Notes under the pieces: model-generated
Told to the model about the DNA's origin: nothing
The model's database searches: none
The model's input: the letters and a program-made list of their open reading frames with translations, nothing else
In this document: positions 5,564-8,179 of the stretch, piece after piece
Layout of the letters: each line of letters opens with the position of its first letter
Position numbering within the stretch: position 1 is the stretch's first letter
Made by a program: the position numbers and the translations under genes
DNA from: Gemmatimonadales bacterium
GTDB taxonomy: Bacteria; Gemmatimonadota; Gemmatimonadetes; Gemmatimonadales; GWC2-71-9
Assembly: GCA_013813145.1 (NCBI GenBank)
Contig: JACCSE010000322.1
Coordinates: forward strand, 1 to 8,179
DNA length: 8,179 nt
Direction: 5' to 3'

Positions 5564-8115
5564 GCTCTCTCGGCTTCGTGCTTCGCATGGCTGCGCGGGA
5601 GTTCCGCGCGTCGCCCCGCCGGCTCTTCCTGCTCACCGCCTCGGTGGCGGTCGGAGTCGCCGCGCTGGTGGCGATCAACTCGTTCACCGACAACCTCCGC
5701 CGCTCGGTCCGCGAGCAGGCTCGCGCGCTCCTCGGTGCGGACCTCTCGGTCTCCAGCCGTCGCCCGCTGCCGCCGAGCGCCGAGGCGCTGCTCGACACCC
5801 TCGCGCGCGGGGGCGCGGAGCTGGCCCGGGTCACCAGCTTCGCCGGTATGGCCTACGTCCCCCGGACGGCCGGGACCCGGCTGGTGCAGGTCGCGGCGGT
5901 CGAGGGTGACTTTCCTTTTTACGGGCAGATCCGAACCGATCCGGCGGCGGCCTGGGGCGAGCTGCGAGCGGGCCGCCACGTCGTCGTGGACCCCGCGCTC
6001 CTGGCCGCCCTGGGGGCACGGGTGGGCGACACGCTCGCGCTGGGCGAGGCCCGATTCCGCATCACCGGGTCGGTCGTCAGCGCGCCGGGGAACACCGGCT
6101 TCCGCGCCGCCTTCGGGCCCCGAATCTTCATTCCGGCGCGCTACCTGGCCGAGACCCGTCTGCTCGGCTTCGGCGCCCGCGCCGAGTACGAAGCCTTCCT
6201 CCAGCTCCCCTCCTCCGCATCGCCCGAGGCGCTCGCCGACCGCTACCGGCCGCGTTTCCGGGCCGACCGGGTCCGGCTCCGTACCGTGTCCGAGGATCAG
6301 GAGAACCTGAACCAGTCGCTCTCGCGACTCACCGGGTACCTCGGTCTCGTCGCGCTGATCGCGCTGCTGCTGGGCGGAATCGGCGTCGCCAGCGCCGTGG
6401 TCGTCTTCATCCGGCAGCGCATGGAGACCATCGCGGTGCTGCGCTGTCTCGGCGCCACCGGCAGCCGGGTGTTCGCGATCTACGGCGCCGAGGCGACGGC
6501 GATGGGACTCGCGGGAAGCCTGCTGGGCGCGGCGGCCGGCGCGACGCTCCAGACGCTTCTCCCGGGGCTCTTGGCGGGGCTGCTCCCGGTGGACGTCGAG
6601 GTCGCGGTCTCCTGGCGAGCGGTAGCGCTCGGCGTGGGGATGGGGCTCTGGGTCGCGCTCGTGTTCGCGCTGCTCCCACTGCTCTCGGTCCGTCGGGTGC
6701 CGCCGCTCGCCGCGCTGCGACGTCCGTTTGAGTCCGAGCGGGCGCCGCGCGACCCCTGGCGCCTGGTGGCAATGGCCGCGCTCGCCGCGAGTACCGTAGC
6801 GCTGGCCGCGATGCAAGTGGGGAGCTGGCGCCAGGGGGCGATCTTCGCCGGCGGCGTGGGCGCGGCGCTGCTGCTGCTCTGGCTCGCCTCCTGGTCGCTC
6901 ATCCGGGCTGCTCGGCGCTGGCTGCCCGCCCGGTGGCCGTACCTCTGGCGCCAGGGGCTCTCCAACCTTCACCGCCCCTCGAACCAGACGGCCACGGTGG
7001 TGCTCGCGATCGGGTTCGGCGCATTCCTCCTGGGCACACTGCTGCTGGTGCAATTCAACCTGCTGCGCCAACTCCAGCTTACCGGAGGACCGGAGCGGCC
7101 GAATCTCGTGCTCTTCGACATCCAGCCGGATCAACTCCCCGAAGTCGAACGCCTGCTGGAGGAGTCCGGCCTGTCGGCGGTCGGCCCGGTCCCGATCGTC
7201 CCGATGCGCAGCGGGTCGGTGACCGGCCGGCCGGTGACCCGGGTCCTGGGTGATACGACGGGCGAGGGGGACGAAGGCCCCTCGGGAGCGTGGGCATTGA
7301 GACGCGAGTACCGCTCGACGTATCGGGATTCGCTGGTGGCGTCCGAGAGAGTAGTGGAGGGGTCATGGTGGACGGCCAGAAATGAACCCGTCCGTTCTCC
7401 CGTCTCCATATCCGTCGAAAGCGGCGTAGCAGCCGACCTCGGCATCGGCATCGGCGACACCGTAGTCTGGGACGTTCAGGGACTCGAGCTCCCCAGCCTG
7501 GTCACCAGCCTGCGCGAGGTGAACTGGGCGCGCTTCGAGCCCAACTTCTTCGTCGTCTTCGAGCCCGGCGCTCTGGAAGGCGCGCCGCAGACTCTCGTCA
7601 CCCTCACCCGGGTGGAAAGCCCGGCGGCGCGCGGCGGTTTCCAGCGCCGGCTCGCCGAGCGGCTGCCTAACGTGACCACCCTCGACCTCACCGCCCTTCA
7701 GGAGACCCTCGAGCGGCTGCTCGACAGGGTGGTGCTGGCGATCCGGTTCATGGCGCTGTTCACTCTGGCGACCGGCGCGATTGTCCTGATCGGCGCGCTG
7801 GCAACGAGCCGGTTTCAGCGGATCCGCGAGGGCGCGCTCCTCCGCACCCTCGGCGCGACCCGGGGGCAGCTTCTCCGCATCATCCTGGCCGAATACCTGG
7901 CGCTCGGACTCATCGCCGCGACCGTTGCCGCCGCGCTCGCCGGCATGGCGTCCTGGGCGCTGGCCACCTGGCTCTTCGAAGGACGGTTCGCCCTCCCCGC
8001 CCTGCCACTGGCCGGGCTGATCGGCGAGGTCGTCACCCTGACGGTCGTCGTCGGCCTGCTGAACAGCCGCGAGGTGATCCGTCGAACGCCGCTGGAGGTG
8101 CTGCGGGGGGAGTAG
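5560..8115 (+). CDS. ybbP: ABC transporter permease, YbbP (FtsX-type, duplicated)
   Basis: This 851-residue inner-membrane permease, slightly longer than E. coli YbbP (about 800), pairs with YbbA. About ten helices are visible: near 22-41, 258-284, 305-333, 353-378, 401-418, 427-448, 477-499, 728-749, 773-803 and 814-834. Two large extracytoplasmic domains lie at about 42-255 and 500-725. The FtsX/MacB-type cytoplasmic coupling motif occurs in both halves: METIAVLRCLGATGSRVF (288-305) and RIREGALLRTLGATRGQLL (754-772). YbbP-specific blocks in the second domain include LRREYRSTYRD (580-590), VEGSWW, VESGVAADLGIGIGD (619-633), SLREVNW and PNFFVVFEPGALEG (661-674). The GTG start at 5560 overlaps the ybbA stop (GTGA), so the two are translationally coupled. 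The likely role is ATP-driven extrusion or exposure of hydrophobic compounds toward the periplasm, where TesA could hydrolyse them. That joint function is inferred from synteny and from what I recall of the E. coli proteins. Confidence 0.93.
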   Translation: MSSLGFVLRMAAREFRASPRRLFLLTASVAVGVAALVAINSFTDNLRRSVREQARALLGADLSVSSRRPLPPSAEALLDTLARGGAELARVTSFAGMAYVPRTAGTRLVQVAAVEGDFPFYGQIRTDPAAAWGELRAGRHVVVDPALLAALGARVGDTLALGEARFRITGSVVSAPGNTGFRAAFGPRIFIPARYLAETRLLGFGARAEYEAFLQLPSSASPEALADRYRPRFRADRVRLRTVSEDQENLNQSLSRLTGYLGLVALIALLLGGIGVASAVVVFIRQRMETIAVLRCLGATGSRVFAIYGAEATAMGLAGSLLGAAAGATLQTLLPGLLAGLLPVDVEVAVSWRAVALGVGMGLWVALVFALLPLLSVRRVPPLAALRRPFESERAPRDPWRLVAMAALAASTVALAAMQVGSWRQGAIFAGGVGAALLLLWLASWSLIRAARRWLPARWPYLWRQGLSNLHRPSNQTATVVLAIGFGAFLLGTLLLVQFNLLRQLQLTGGPERPNLVLFDIQPDQLPEVERLLEESGLSAVGPVPIVPMRSGSVTGRPVTRVLGDTTGEGDEGPSGAWALRREYRSTYRDSLVASERVVEGSWWTARNEPVRSPVSISVESGVAADLGIGIGDTVVWDVQGLELPSLVTSLREVNWARFEPNFFVVFEPGALEGAPQTLVTLTRVESPAARGGFQRRLAERLPNVTTLDLTALQETLERLLDRVVLAIRFMALFTLATGAIVLIGALATSRFQRIREGALLRTLGATRGQLLRIILAEYLALGLIAATVAAALAGMASWALATWLFEGRFALPALPLAGLIGEVVTLTVVVGLLNSREVIRRTPLEVLRGE

Positions 8116-8126
8116 CGGGGATAGAA

Positions 8127-8153
8127 GGGGCAGGGGGGCAGGGGGGCAGCGGG
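8127..8153 (+). repeat. G-run tract with quadruplex potential
   Basis: Just after the ybbP stop, four G-runs (8127-8130, 8133-8138, 8141-8146, 8151-8153) are separated by CA, CA and CAGC. The pattern meets the usual G-quadruplex rule and contains an 8-base near-repeat (GGGGGGCA). No hairpin terminator is visible between the ybbP stop and the window end, so this tract may affect transcription or simply be an intergenic simple repeat. Confidence 0.5.
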
Positions 8154-8179
8154 AGAGAACATACTTCATCCCGAGCGCA

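Noticed and set aside
5296..7134. 612-codon open frame on the minus strand across ybbA and ybbP
   Set aside because: It is antisense to two clearly identified genes and rich in Arg, Glu, Gln, Gly and His in the low-complexity way typical of GC-rich antisense frames. No recognisable domain is present.
7221..7240. ACCGGCCGGCCGGT palindromic string, also present near 1510
   Set aside because: Both copies are in coding sequence and are low-complexity GC strings expected by chance at this base composition.

Overview
The window is very GC-rich bacterial DNA with strongly GC-biased third codon positions, tightly packed genes and several 4-base start/stop overlaps. A signal peptide followed by a predicted small beta-barrel, plus a TesA/YbbAP module, point to a diderm (Gram-negative type) bacterium. 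The base composition, gene style and dispersed heptamer repeats would fit Gemmatimonadota or Acidobacteriota. That placement is inference from style, not from a marker gene.

Left part (1-1916, plus strand): a likely operon. It begins with the 3' part of a small exported, probably outer-membrane, protein, followed 13 bases later by an OsmC-family peroxidase. Next comes a YdjM-type (metal-dependent hydrolase family) membrane protein, whose conserved N-terminus begins at an ATA codon overlapping the osmC stop.

Middle (1858-4206): a relic of another gene lies on the minus strand, with its 5' end lost and a frameshift at a C5 run. It is followed by a short AT-rich promoter containing two palindromes, one of them the GTATAC-core type typical of GntR/FCD operators. 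That promoter drives a two-gene unit: a GntR/FCD regulator and, overlapping by ATGA, a class V PLP-dependent enzyme with no desulfurase-type active-site cysteine. The regulator probably represses its own unit and responds to a small molecule related to the enzyme's substrate; neither ligand nor substrate can be read from the sequence. The unit ends in a 27-bp hairpin built from AACGGTG heptamers, shared with the converging gene on the other side.

Right part (4207-8115): tesA (minus) is divergent from ybbA-ybbP (plus), with only 7 bases between the two start codons. This is the same gene order as in Escherichia coli. TesA here is a predicted lipoprotein SGNH esterase. YbbA is an ABC ATPase and YbbP a ten-helix FtsX-type permease with two large extracytoplasmic domains. 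Together they probably extract or expose a hydrophobic or acylated compound at the membrane and hydrolyse it in the periplasm. The window ends in a short G-run tract.

I found no CRISPR array, RNA gene, insertion sequence or phage gene. No new multi-gene system is evident. The most interesting points are the heptamer palindrome, the gene relic, the ATA start and the very tight tesA/ybbAP divergence.
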